Below are positions 1 to 6,239 of a stretch of DNA of 11,638 bases, piece after piece (position 1 is the stretch's first letter; each line of letters opens with the position of its first letter). The stretch comes from Caldifarciminota bacterium. Its GTDB lineage: Bacteria; Hydrothermota; 32-111; QNBC01. Where the stretch lies: contig WFRF01000077.1 in NCBI GenBank assembly GCA_015486655.1, positions 1 through 11,638 on the forward strand, given 5' to 3'. The notes beneath the pieces are model-generated. The model worked only from the letters and a program-made list of their open reading frames with translations, made no database searches and was not told the DNA's origin. A program made the translations under genes and the position numbers.

Positions 1-2
1 AC

Positions 3-1160
3 CATAATCCAAACGGACAAACTACGGATACTTTAAATTTGCGCAATATATTCATAACGCACAATATATCCTTTAACATGGGGCTGCCTTACTCCAATGC
101 CGTATCTTTCTTGACCTCTTTCAGGGATAAAAGCAAGGACACTACATATATCAAGGGAAGCCCCGGTTGGTTTTTGGTGCAGATAGACAATTTCAGCAAT
201 TCATTCAGACCGTTGGTATTCTCCTATACAAAACAGGTATCATTGCAAAATCGGTATATAAAAGGTGTTCCCAATTACAGATATATATTCGGAATGGATC
301 ATACATTGTCCCCCTCTTTAGTAACCGAGAGAAGCGATTTAAGATTCTTGTACTCGAATTCCTACAATCTGTCCACCGGATTTAGCATTCCCGGTTTTAA
401 TTTAAACGTTACGGGGAATTACTCAAACGGTAAACAGGGAAATGCAGGGGTCCAGAGTAATTATAATACAAATGACAATTTTACATTCCCCGATGTTACA
501 GCTTCATTTTCTTTAAACAATCCGCTTAATAAATGGAAAGGAGCTATAAGTAATCCTAGTTTGAGTCTCTCTTACAGAAAAACCCTCTCCCATTCAGGAA
601 CAGCCGATATTCCCGACAAGAGCGTAACATCCGGCATACAGCTTTCACCGCAGACATCGTTTTCATTAATGGGTAAGTACAATTGTAATTTATCCTATCA
701 ATACTCTTTATCAAGGACAATAAGCCTTAATCTTGATTCCACCAAAAACGGCTCCGACAACCTTTCCAAATCAATAAACGCCGGGGCAAGCTACTCCATT
801 GCCGTGCCCTCCAACTTTTCCATCCCCATATTCGGCAACAGATTGAAATTAAACAGGAATATAGGGACTTCATTCAATTTTAATTATTCCGACAACACAC
901 AAAAATCTTTCAAAATAACGTATGTTCCTGATACTATTTTTGCTGATAATGATACATTAATAGAATATAATTACTCCGATACCACGGGTATTAATGTCAA
1001 TAAAACCATTGCCTATTCCCTTACCGGAGGGGCTAATTTTACCTTTTCCAATGATATAAGGGGCGGACTTGATCTCAATTATTCCATAACGGATTACAAA
1101 AATGCAGGAACAAAGATTCGAAACTACGGATTTCAGTTATGGGTCCAATTCAATTTTTAG
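3..1160 (+). CDS. C-terminal part of a large outer-membrane beta-barrel protein, SprA-like (5' end outside window)
   Basis: The reading frame is open from position 3 with no stop, so the gene begins upstream. The TTG at 39 is not a credible start. The 385 residues visible are rich in Ser, Asn, Thr, Tyr and Phe in alternating polar/hydrophobic strands. They include short Gly/aromatic turns and repeated blocks of the type SLSYRKTLS, CNLSYQYSLS and TSFNFNYSD, typical of transmembrane beta-strands. The protein ends in LWVQFNF, with the C-terminal Phe expected of a Bam-inserted barrel. Overall style resembles the C-terminal barrel of SprA/Sov, the roughly 2000-residue translocon of the type IX secretion system. 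This is family-level recognition by eye; another large barrel protein of the same candidate phylum is possible. Its stop overlaps the stop of the convergent truA gene by four bases, and I see no terminator between them. Confidence 0.6.
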   Translation, partial: HNPNGQTTDTLNLRNIFITHNISFNMGLPYSNAVSFLTSFRDKSKDTTYIKGSPGWFLVQIDNFSNSFRPLVFSYTKQVSLQNRYIKGVPNYRYIFGMDHTLSPSLVTERSDLRFLYSNSYNLSTGFSIPGFNLNVTGNYSNGKQGNAGVQSNYNTNDNFTFPDVTASFSLNNPLNKWKGAISNPSLSLSYRKTLSHSGTADIPDKSVTSGIQLSPQTSFSLMGKYNCNLSYQYSLSRTISLNLDSTKNGSDNLSKSINAGASYSIAVPSNFSIPIFGNRLKLNRNIGTSFNFNYSDNTQKSFKITYVPDTIFADNDTLIEYNYSDTTGINVNKTIAYSLTGGANFTFSNDIRGGLDLNYSITDYKNAGTKIRNYGFQLWVQFNF

Positions 1161-1879
1161 TATTTTACATCCCATAAAACCAAACCGTTTGGAGGAACCG
1201 AAGGACCTGCGAGCTTTCTGTTCCGCCCTATGAAGATCTTTTTAATATCTTCCTTTGATAATTTACCCCTCTCGTACAATAATAACGTTCCTAAAACGGC
1301 TCTGACCATACCGTGTAAAAACCTGTTTCCTTCAATTTCAAAAATAAAGATTCTGTCTTTTTTACTTATATTCATGTTATAAATAGTGCAATCCGTGTTC
1401 TTATCTTCAACTTTTTTCGCGAAGGATCTGTAGTTTTTTGTTCCGAGAAACAGCGGGAATGCTTCCTTAAAATGCTTCATATTCATCTTGTAAGACCAGT
1501 GATAGACAAAACTGCTCAAGATCGCAGGTTTCTCCGTGGAAAAAAAATACCTGTATACTCTTCTCTTTGCCGAGAATCTGGCATGAAAATAATCATCCGC
1601 CAATTCAAACTTATTAACCGATATGTCTTGGGGTAATATGCCGTTTAGTGAATATTTGATTTTTTTGAGATCCAGCCTCCCTTCAAAATCAAAATGTGCC
1701 ACCTGTTTTCTTGCATGAACTCCGGCATCAGTCCTGCCGCTGCCCGTAATTCGAATACTTTTTTTCAGCAACACAAAGAGAGCCTCTTCTATCTCACCTT
1801 GAACAGTAATTTCATCAGGTTGAACCTGCCATCCGGAATAGAAAGTCCCGTTATATTCAATTTCAATTCTGTATCTCAT
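1157..1879 (-). CDS. truA: tRNA pseudouridine(38-40) synthase TruA
   Basis: TruA isomerises uridine to pseudouridine at positions 38-40 of the tRNA anticodon stem-loop in the cytoplasm. The 240-residue protein has the family signature SGRTDAGVHA at residues 47-56, with Asp51 as the expected catalytic aspartate. It also has the N-terminal YNGTFYSGWQVQ block (9-20), the YRYFF segment and a C-terminal NRFLHGMVRAVLGTLL block. Length is slightly shorter than the usual 245-270, with no sign of truncation. The ATG at 1879 is preceded by GGGAGT, which lies within the last codons of the upstream membrane-protein gene; the two genes are one base apart, so translation is probably coupled. It is the last gene of the apbE operon. 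Housekeeping function, unrelated to the membrane genes ahead of it as far as I can see. Confidence 0.97.
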   Translation of the reverse strand: MRYRIEIEYNGTFYSGWQVQPDEITVQGEIEEALFVLLKKSIRITGSGRTDAGVHARKQVAHFDFEGRLDLKKIKYSLNGILPQDISVNKFELADDYFHARFSAKRRVYRYFFSTEKPAILSSFVYHWSYKMNMKHFKEAFPLFLGTKNYRSFAKKVEDKNTDCTIYNMNISKKDRIFIFEIEGNRFLHGMVRAVLGTLLLYERGKLSKEDIKKIFIGRNRKLAGPSVPPNGLVLWDVKY

Positions 1880-1880
1880 A

Positions 1881-2390
1881 TTACTCCCAATAAACTCCTC
1901 TTACCTGTAAAGCCTTTATAATATAAATGGTTGACACCCCTACAATGAAGCCCGATATAAGTGAAATTACGGAAAATATGGAGAACAGATTGTATATTCC
2001 GCTTATATTTGCAAACTTTGCCGCCGTGTACAGCAGAGCTATATTATGAAAAAACGCCCCGGCAATGCTGAGGCCGATTAGACTGATCTTTATCTTTGAC
2101 ACAACGAGAAAGTACATTATTAAAAATCCCGCTATACCACCGCTAATCTGTATTACCACAACGGGCTGAAACAAACCGCCGAAAACAGCAGTAGTAAAGA
2201 GTACTTTTGTTAAAACCACAAAAAGCGCTCCCCAGGGATTAATAAACAAAGCCATAATCACGAATATGTTGGACAGCCCCGGTCTTACAAAAGGAACAGG
2301 CATGGGAATAAACCGTTCAAGAATCGAGATTATTGAAGCAATTGCCGCAAGTATTGCTATTTGCACAAGTCGTTTATTTGAGTACCGCAT
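1881..2390 (-). CDS. Gx transporter family membrane protein (EetB-like)
   Basis: A 169-residue, very hydrophobic protein with about five or six membrane segments (roughly residues 8-28, 40-62, 64-98, 103-125, 133-160). The N-terminal LAAIASIISILERFIPMPVP and the following RPGLSNIF motif (36-43) are diagnostic of the Gx transporter family (Pfam Hpre_diP_synt_I). That family was once mislabelled heptaprenyl diphosphate synthase component I and resembles small S-component-like membrane proteins. No prenyl synthase active-site motif is present. From memory, EetB of the Listeria flavin-based electron-transfer locus belongs to this family. It follows a NusG-domain-II gene with a 17-base overlap, the standard pairing for these two families. 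The substrate or electron-transfer role is not established by the sequence. The start at 2390 is fixed by a strong Shine-Dalgarno. Confidence 0.85.
   Translation of the reverse strand: MRYSNKRLVQIAILAAIASIISILERFIPMPVPFVRPGLSNIFVIMALFINPWGALFVVLTKVLFTTAVFGGLFQPVVVIQISGGIAGFLIMYFLVVSKIKISLIGLSIAGAFFHNIALLYTAAKFANISGIYNLFSIFSVISLISGFIVGVSTIYIIKALQVRGVYWE
1883..1888 (-). promoter_or_regulatory. Ribosome binding site of truA, inside the preceding gene
   Basis: On the minus strand GGGAGT precedes the truA ATG by three bases (four from the GGGAG core). It overlaps the final Trp-Glu codons and the first base of the stop codon of the upstream gene. This supports the start at 1879 and suggests re-initiation by terminating ribosomes. 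Confidence 0.6.
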
Positions 2391-2760
2391 CGAATTTGCT
2401 CCCTCCGAATGATATCTTCACTCTGTTAGGTATACATATAATCATATCTCCTCCCCGTGAAATCCACCCTTCCTTTACACAGAGGTGAAGAGGACACGTA
2501 GAGTCAAGCATCCTGACTTTGCCGTCTTTGATTTGAAACTTAAAGGGCCCTTTATATCCCATTTCCGATATCACCGTATCGGCAGTGGAGGGAAACCTGT
2601 AGAGATATTTACCGTTTACTTCGACTATGACATCCCCTTTTACCTTCTTCTTAAAACCGAAAGAGGCAATAATAAAGATTATAAGAACCAATACAACAAG
2701 CATATCCCCTGCCGTCAGGTTTAAAAAATTCCGTATATCTCTTTCCCGCATGAAGGGCAT
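2374..2760 (-). CDS. Membrane-anchored NusG domain II protein (EetA-like)
   Basis: A 128-residue protein with one N-terminal membrane anchor (residues about 20-36, LVVLVLIIFIIASFGF), followed by an extracytosolic NusG-II domain (Pfam NusG_II, formerly DUF1312). The family signature is complete: CPLHLCVKEGWI (89-100), then GGDMIICIPNRV (103-114). It has three conserved cysteines at 89, 94 and 109. Despite the domain name it lacks the NGN and KOW domains of transcription factor NusG. Proteins of this type are regularly paired with a Gx transporter; EetA of the flavin-based extracellular electron transfer locus is, from memory, one of them. The start is uncertain: ATG at 2760 or 2751, neither with a good Shine-Dalgarno. 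Either way it overlaps the end of the radical SAM gene by 31-40 bases. The Cys trio suggests a disulfide or metal site, which is inference. Confidence 0.85.
   Translation of the reverse strand: MPFMRERDIRNFLNLTAGDMLVVLVLIIFIIASFGFKKKVKGDVIVEVNGKYLYRFPSTADTVISEMGYKGPFKFQIKDGKVRMLDSTCPLHLCVKEGWISRGGDMIICIPNRVKISFGGSKFDAVLK
2401..2406 (-). promoter_or_regulatory. Ribosome binding site of the Gx-transporter gene
   Basis: Minus-strand GGAGGG lies ten bases upstream of the ATG at 2390, inside the coding end of the NusG-II gene. It is the strongest Shine-Dalgarno in the minus-strand operon and confirms the 17-base gene overlap. Confidence 0.7.
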
Positions 2761-3704
2761 CTACCGTCTTTTATACTATTTTTCTTTATGGAATAGTAGT
2801 TTCTTTCGACCAAAAGTGCGCCGCAATCGGGGCAGTAAGTATTTTCATGTCCTCCGATTACATTTCCCGTATAAACATAATTCATCTTTTTTCGAGCTTT
2901 CTCGTAAGCAAAATCCAGAATTTTAGGGGGTGTCGGGGGACTGTCATATTCATAATTCGGAAAATATTTCGAGAAATGTAACGGAATATCAGCTGAAACT
3001 GAAGCCACCCAATCTATCAATCGTTTAATTTCTTCCTTGCTGTCGTTAAGCCCGGTAACCAAAAGGTTTGTTACTTCAACATGAATCCCATTTTTGTAAG
3101 ATTGCGAAATCGTATTTAATACCGTTTTTAGATCGCCGAACAGAACATCACGATATGTAACTTCATTAAAAGATTTCAGATCAATGTTCATTGCATCTAT
3201 ATAATCCGAAAGAGCTTCCAGGGGAGCTTCATTTATTAATCCGTTGGTAACCAACACCGTTTTTATACCTTTGGTTTTTGCCAGTTTTGCCGTATCAAAC
3301 ACCATTTCATACCATATTGTAGGTTCGTTATATGTAAATGCTATTGAGGGTATTCCTCTCGCTAATGCCGTTTCTACAAGTTCATCGGGCGAAATCTCCT
3401 TTGTGGGAACTTTAAATTGAGAAATGTCATAATTTTGACAAAAAGGGCATCTCATATTGCAACCGTATGTAGCGGTGGACAATATATCCGACCCCGGAAG
3501 AAAATGGAACAGCGGTTTTTTCTCAATGGGATCTATGGCAATTGTTACGGCTTTACCGTAGTTGTCAGCATACAGTATACCATTGTGATTTACCCTCCCG
3601 AGACAAGCCCCGTACTGTTCGGTATCCAGTTCACACTCATGGGGACACAGAAGGCATTTTACCCTTTTATTTGCCAAAGGTTTTTGGAATAAAGCCTTTT
3701 TCAT
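2721..3704 (-). CDS. amrS: AmmeMemoRadiSam system radical SAM enzyme AmrS
   Basis: A 327-residue radical SAM protein. The domains run in order. First comes an N-terminal Cys cluster (C17, C20, C24, C34, in the KCLLCPHEC and YGACLGR segments). The IDPIEKKPLFHFLPG block (57-71) follows, characteristic of the AmrS/PflA-like family. Next is the radical SAM motif C82-x3-C86-x2-C89 in GCNMRCPFCQN, which would bind the 4Fe-4S cluster. The protein ends in a zinc-ribbon-like tail with C291, C294, C316 and C319. The full length and the C-terminal CPxCG pairs separate it from short PflA activases. The enzyme's substrate is unknown in the literature I recall; family partners are AMMECR1 and MEMO1 proteins, neither of which is in the window. 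The start at 3704 is supported by AAAGGA ten bases upstream and overlaps apbE by 38 bases. Why it sits in an apbE operon is unexplained. Confidence 0.93.
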   Translation of the reverse strand: MKKALFQKPLANKRVKCLLCPHECELDTEQYGACLGRVNHNGILYADNYGKAVTIAIDPIEKKPLFHFLPGSDILSTATYGCNMRCPFCQNYDISQFKVPTKEISPDELVETALARGIPSIAFTYNEPTIWYEMVFDTAKLAKTKGIKTVLVTNGLINEAPLEALSDYIDAMNIDLKSFNEVTYRDVLFGDLKTVLNTISQSYKNGIHVEVTNLLVTGLNDSKEEIKRLIDWVASVSADIPLHFSKYFPNYEYDSPPTPPKILDFAYEKARKKMNYVYTGNVIGGHENTYCPDCGALLVERNYYSIKKNSIKDGRCPSCGKEIYGIF

Positions 3705-4680
3705 ATGTTACATATCCTTTTAGAGCTTTTGATTCCCATACGGCAAGGGAATCTCCTTTGTAATACACAATAATTCCCCTGATCTTGTTTTTCTTTGCAT
3801 ATTCGATTCCCCTCTTTCCCATGACGGAAATAGCCGTTGCCATTGCATCTGCATAAGTTGCATTATCCGCAAAAACCGTAACGCTTGCAATACCATGCTC
3901 GGGATACCCCGTTTTCGGATTAATCAGGTGTGAATAACGGACTCCCTTTACAATGACATATCGTTCATAATCACCGCTTGTTACAACCGCACCGTTACCT
4001 ATATCAAAGTAACCCATTATGGAATTTTCCCGCGGATCTTGTATCCCTATTCTCCATTTCTTCTTTCCCTTTGAGTATACCCTGATATCCCCTCCGGCAT
4101 TTATTAAAAAAGCATCAAGATTGTGTTTAATCAGATCGTTGTAGGCAAGATCAATTGCATATCCCTTTGCAATACCCCCGAGATCAATCGAAGCGGAATC
4201 GGGAAGAAAAACCGAATCGCCCTTCTGTCTAATCTCTCTGTAATTAATAAACTTCAGCAAATGCTTTACAGTGCTGCTGTCCGGGATTTTATCAAGGGGC
4301 TCCGAAAAGTGTTTCCACTGCGTGAGAATCGGGCCGACCGTTATATCAAAATAACCGTCTGTCAATTTGGAAACCAATATGGAGCTATCGATAATTGTTT
4401 TTGTATATGCGGAAACTTCACCTCTTTTTTCATTGTTGAGGTGGTATATGTCTCCGTTTTTGCTGGCATATCCGCAAATCGAATCAATTAAATTAAAATC
4501 ATTCAAAGCTTCATCCGCAATTTTTGAGACATTGATAAACCCATGATAATAAATCTGAACTTCAATAACCGTATCCATATAATATGCCGTTTTTTTGTAT
4601 ATCCTTCTCTGAAACATGAATACATAAAATAGAATAATAACACTTAGAACAACAACAATAATAACGGAATACTTCTTCAT
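3667..4680 (-). CDS. apbE: FAD:protein FMN transferase ApbE
   Basis: ApbE uses FAD and Mg2+ to attach FMN covalently to Thr/Ser of extracytosolic redox proteins. The 337-residue protein has an N-terminal hydrophobic segment (residues 6-23) with no lipobox Cys, so it is probably a membrane-anchored periplasmic enzyme. Family motifs are all present: YYMDTVIEV (33-41), DGYFDITVGPIL (108-119), SIDLGGIAKGYAID (164-177), INAGGDIRV (193-201), SGDYER (235-240), HLINPKTGYP (251-260), and the metal-binding ADAMATAISVMG (277-288, with D278 and T282). It is the first gene of the minus operon, preceded by a promoter whose predicted start point is almost at the ATG. No Shine-Dalgarno is visible. I found no obvious flavinylation target (an FMN-binding domain with the SGAT-type motif) in the window, so its substrate is encoded elsewhere. 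Confidence 0.95.
   Translation of the reverse strand: MKKYSVIIVVVLSVIILFYVFMFQRRIYKKTAYYMDTVIEVQIYYHGFINVSKIADEALNDFNLIDSICGYASKNGDIYHLNNEKRGEVSAYTKTIIDSSILVSKLTDGYFDITVGPILTQWKHFSEPLDKIPDSSTVKHLLKFINYREIRQKGDSVFLPDSASIDLGGIAKGYAIDLAYNDLIKHNLDAFLINAGGDIRVYSKGKKKWRIGIQDPRENSIMGYFDIGNGAVVTSGDYERYVIVKGVRYSHLINPKTGYPEHGIASVTVFADNATYADAMATAISVMGKRGIEYAKKNKIRGIIVYYKGDSLAVWESKALKGYVTYEKGFIPKTFGK
3715..3720 (-). promoter_or_regulatory. Ribosome binding site of amrS
   Basis: Minus-strand AAAGGA lies ten bases before the ATG at 3704, within the apbE coding end. It supports the long overlap start. The next in-frame choices would remove the first Cys pair, which the family keeps. Confidence 0.5.
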
Positions 4681-4687
4681 AATGTAA

Positions 4688-4716
4688 TTTATAGGTTAAT
4701 ATCGTCTTATCGTCAA
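4688..4716 (-). promoter_or_regulatory. Sigma70-type promoter for the apbE operon
   Basis: On the minus strand TTGACG (4716-4711) is followed after exactly 17 bases by TATAAA (4693-4688). Each hexamer matches the consensus in five of six positions. The predicted transcript start, about seven bases on, falls at roughly 4681, next to the apbE ATG at 4680. The spacer contains an 8-base-period direct repeat of TATCGTC (plus-strand 4700-4706 and 4708-4714), which could be incidental or an operator. Confidence 0.6.
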
Positions 4717-4778
4717 GTGCGATTTAATCTTTCTGTTTATAGATACAAACGGATTAACTTAAGAATCTTATATTTTCT

Positions 4779-4807
4779 TTGACAATAAACCTTTTTTATC
4801 TTATATT
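4779..4807 (+). promoter_or_regulatory. Sigma70-type promoter for the MBL-xer-coiled-coil operon
   Basis: A perfect TTGACA (4779-4784), a 17-base spacer and TATATT (4802-4807) lie upstream of the ATG at 4851. The predicted start point near 4814 leaves a leader of about 37 bases that contains the ribosome binding site GAGGT. Confidence 0.75.
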
Positions 4808-4840
4808 TATATATGGATTTTTTATTAAAACACAAAAAAA

Positions 4841-4845
4841 GAGGT
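4841..4845 (+). promoter_or_regulatory. Ribosome binding site of the MBL-fold gene
   Basis: GAGGT, five bases before the ATG at 4851, in an A-rich leader. It matches the anti-Shine-Dalgarno core and fixes this start. Confidence 0.75.
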
Positions 4846-4850
4846 AAAAA

Positions 4851-6239
4851 ATGAAAATAACATTCTACGGCGCAACAAAAGAGGTAACCGGTTCAAAACA
4901 TCTGCTCTCAATCAACGGTGTAAACATTATGCTTGACTACGGAATGCATCAGGGGAAACGTTCCGAAGCAACCGCATTGAATAAAAAAATCCCCATAAAC
5001 CCCGATAAAATCGATTTCCTGATTCTATCTCACGCACACATAGACCATTCGGGACTCTTGCCACTGCTTGTGAAAAACGGTTATAAAAATAGGATATTTG
5101 CAACAAAAGCCACAAAGGATCTTATTGATATAATGCTACGCGACAGCGGACACATTCAGGAAATGGATGTAGAGTATATTAATAAAAAGAAGGCAAAAAG
5201 AGGAGAACCTCTTGTGGAACCCCTATATACAGTTGAAGACGCCCAGAATGTTATGCCGCTTGTTCACGGGGTAAATTACTATGAAAAGGTAAAACTGACC
5301 GATGAAATTTCATTTACATTTTACGATGCCGGACATATTCTCGGCTCGGCACAAGTTTTATTGGAATTTAAAGAGAACGGAGAGACAAAAAGATTGCTTT
5401 TCACCGGGGATCTCGGGAGAGAAAATCTCCCCATAATAAGGGATCCCGACACCATTGAAAAAGCGGATGCAATGATAAGCGAATCAACATACGGCGGAAG
5501 ATTACACGGTGATATTACCGATGTTACGGGACGATTTAAGGATATCATCCTTAGAACTCATAAAAGAGGCGGGAAAATTGTGATACCTTCGTTTTCCGTG
5601 GGCAGGACACAGGAGGTCGTCTACGAATTAAATAAGTTGGTAGAGGCTCATGAAGTTCCCCTAATGCCCGTATACGTCGACAGTCCTCTTTCGGTAAATG
5701 CCACGGATGTATTCAAGAAGCACAGGGAATGCTTTGATGATGAAACATGGGCAATGATAAACAATCACGACGATCCCTTCGGTTTTAAAATGCTGACATA
5801 CATAAGAGACGTGGAGGAATCCAAGCGGCTGAACGAATGTAACAAACCCTGTATTATCATTTCCGCTTCCGGGATGTGCGAAGCAGGGCGTATCAGACAT
5901 CACCTGAAACACAATATCAGTGATGAACGAAATACAATTATGATCGTCGGATATATGGCAAGGAATACACTGGGAAGAAGAATTCGCGAAAAGGAGAAAG
6001 AGGTAAAAATATTTGGTGAAATGTATCCCGTGAAAGCCGAAGTAGTGGTTTTTGATGAGTTTAGTGCTCACGGGGATCAAAGAGACCTGATAAAGCATAT
6101 AAAATCCGCATCTCCAAAAAACCTCTTCCTTGTACATGGTGAAGAGAATCAAATAAACATACTCAAAGAAAAAACCCTTGAGACATTTCAAACAAATATA
6201 AACATACCTAATTATGGTGATGCATTCGAATTACGGTAA
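4851..6239 (+). CDS. MBL-fold beta-CASP RNA-processing metallo-hydrolase
   Basis: A 462-residue protein of the metallo-beta-lactamase/beta-CASP family, the fold of CPSF-73 and bacterial RNase J relatives. Zinc-site motifs are complete: SHAHIDHSG (60-68, with H61, H63, D65, H66), DAGHILGS (159-166, H162), FTGDLG (184-189, D187) and FSAHGDQ (404-410, H407). The beta-CASP insert follows, with SESTYGG (210-216), IPSFSVGRTQE (245-255), YVDSPLS (275-281) and the hallmark ISASGMCEAGRIRHHL (337-352). The C-terminal VHGE (428-431) completes it. The length matches the short MBL-fold RNA-specificity-domain group rather than RNase J, which has an extra C-terminal domain. It probably acts as a cytoplasmic RNase; the exact substrate cannot be told from sequence. 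It is the first gene of a three-gene plus-strand operon, overlapping the recombinase by 26 bases. Confidence 0.93.
   Translation: MKITFYGATKEVTGSKHLLSINGVNIMLDYGMHQGKRSEATALNKKIPINPDKIDFLILSHAHIDHSGLLPLLVKNGYKNRIFATKATKDLIDIMLRDSGHIQEMDVEYINKKKAKRGEPLVEPLYTVEDAQNVMPLVHGVNYYEKVKLTDEISFTFYDAGHILGSAQVLLEFKENGETKRLLFTGDLGRENLPIIRDPDTIEKADAMISESTYGGRLHGDITDVTGRFKDIILRTHKRGGKIVIPSFSVGRTQEVVYELNKLVEAHEVPLMPVYVDSPLSVNATDVFKKHRECFDDETWAMINNHDDPFGFKMLTYIRDVEESKRLNECNKPCIIISASGMCEAGRIRHHLKHNISDERNTIMIVGYMARNTLGRRIREKEKEVKIFGEMYPVKAEVVVFDEFSAHGDQRDLIKHIKSASPKNLFLVHGEENQINILKEKTLETFQTNINIPNYGDAFELR

Larger units (their letters stand above)
4681..4850. other. Divergent intergenic region between apbE and the MBL-fold gene
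   Basis: This is the only non-coding gap longer than about 35 bases. It is about 75 percent A/T and carries back-to-back promoters for the two operons, with start regions about 130 bases apart. Between them (4717-4778) I see no strong inverted repeat, riboswitch or small-RNA structure. Confidence 0.8.

Noticed and set aside
39..41. TTG as the start codon of the left-edge gene
   Set aside because: The frame is open back to position 3, no Shine-Dalgarno precedes it, and the visible region begins mid-barrel.
1157..1200. Terminator between the convergent barrel gene and truA
   Set aside because: The only hairpin nearby is a 5-bp stem (CCAAA/TTTGG) inside truA with no U-tract on either strand.
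1881..2390. Heptaprenyl diphosphate synthase component I as the product name
   Set aside because: This is a legacy label for the family. The protein is an integral membrane protein with no prenyl-transferase motif and no catalytic subunit gene nearby.
2374..2760. Transcription factor NusG
   Set aside because: Only the NusG-II domain is present, behind a membrane anchor, without NGN or KOW domains.
4123..4491. A 122-codon plus-strand frame within apbE
   Set aside because: It is antisense to conserved ApbE motifs and shows no family resemblance.
5661..6191. A 176-codon minus-strand frame within the MBL-fold gene
   Set aside because: It lies opposite a gene with complete catalytic motifs, has irregular composition and no recognisable domain.
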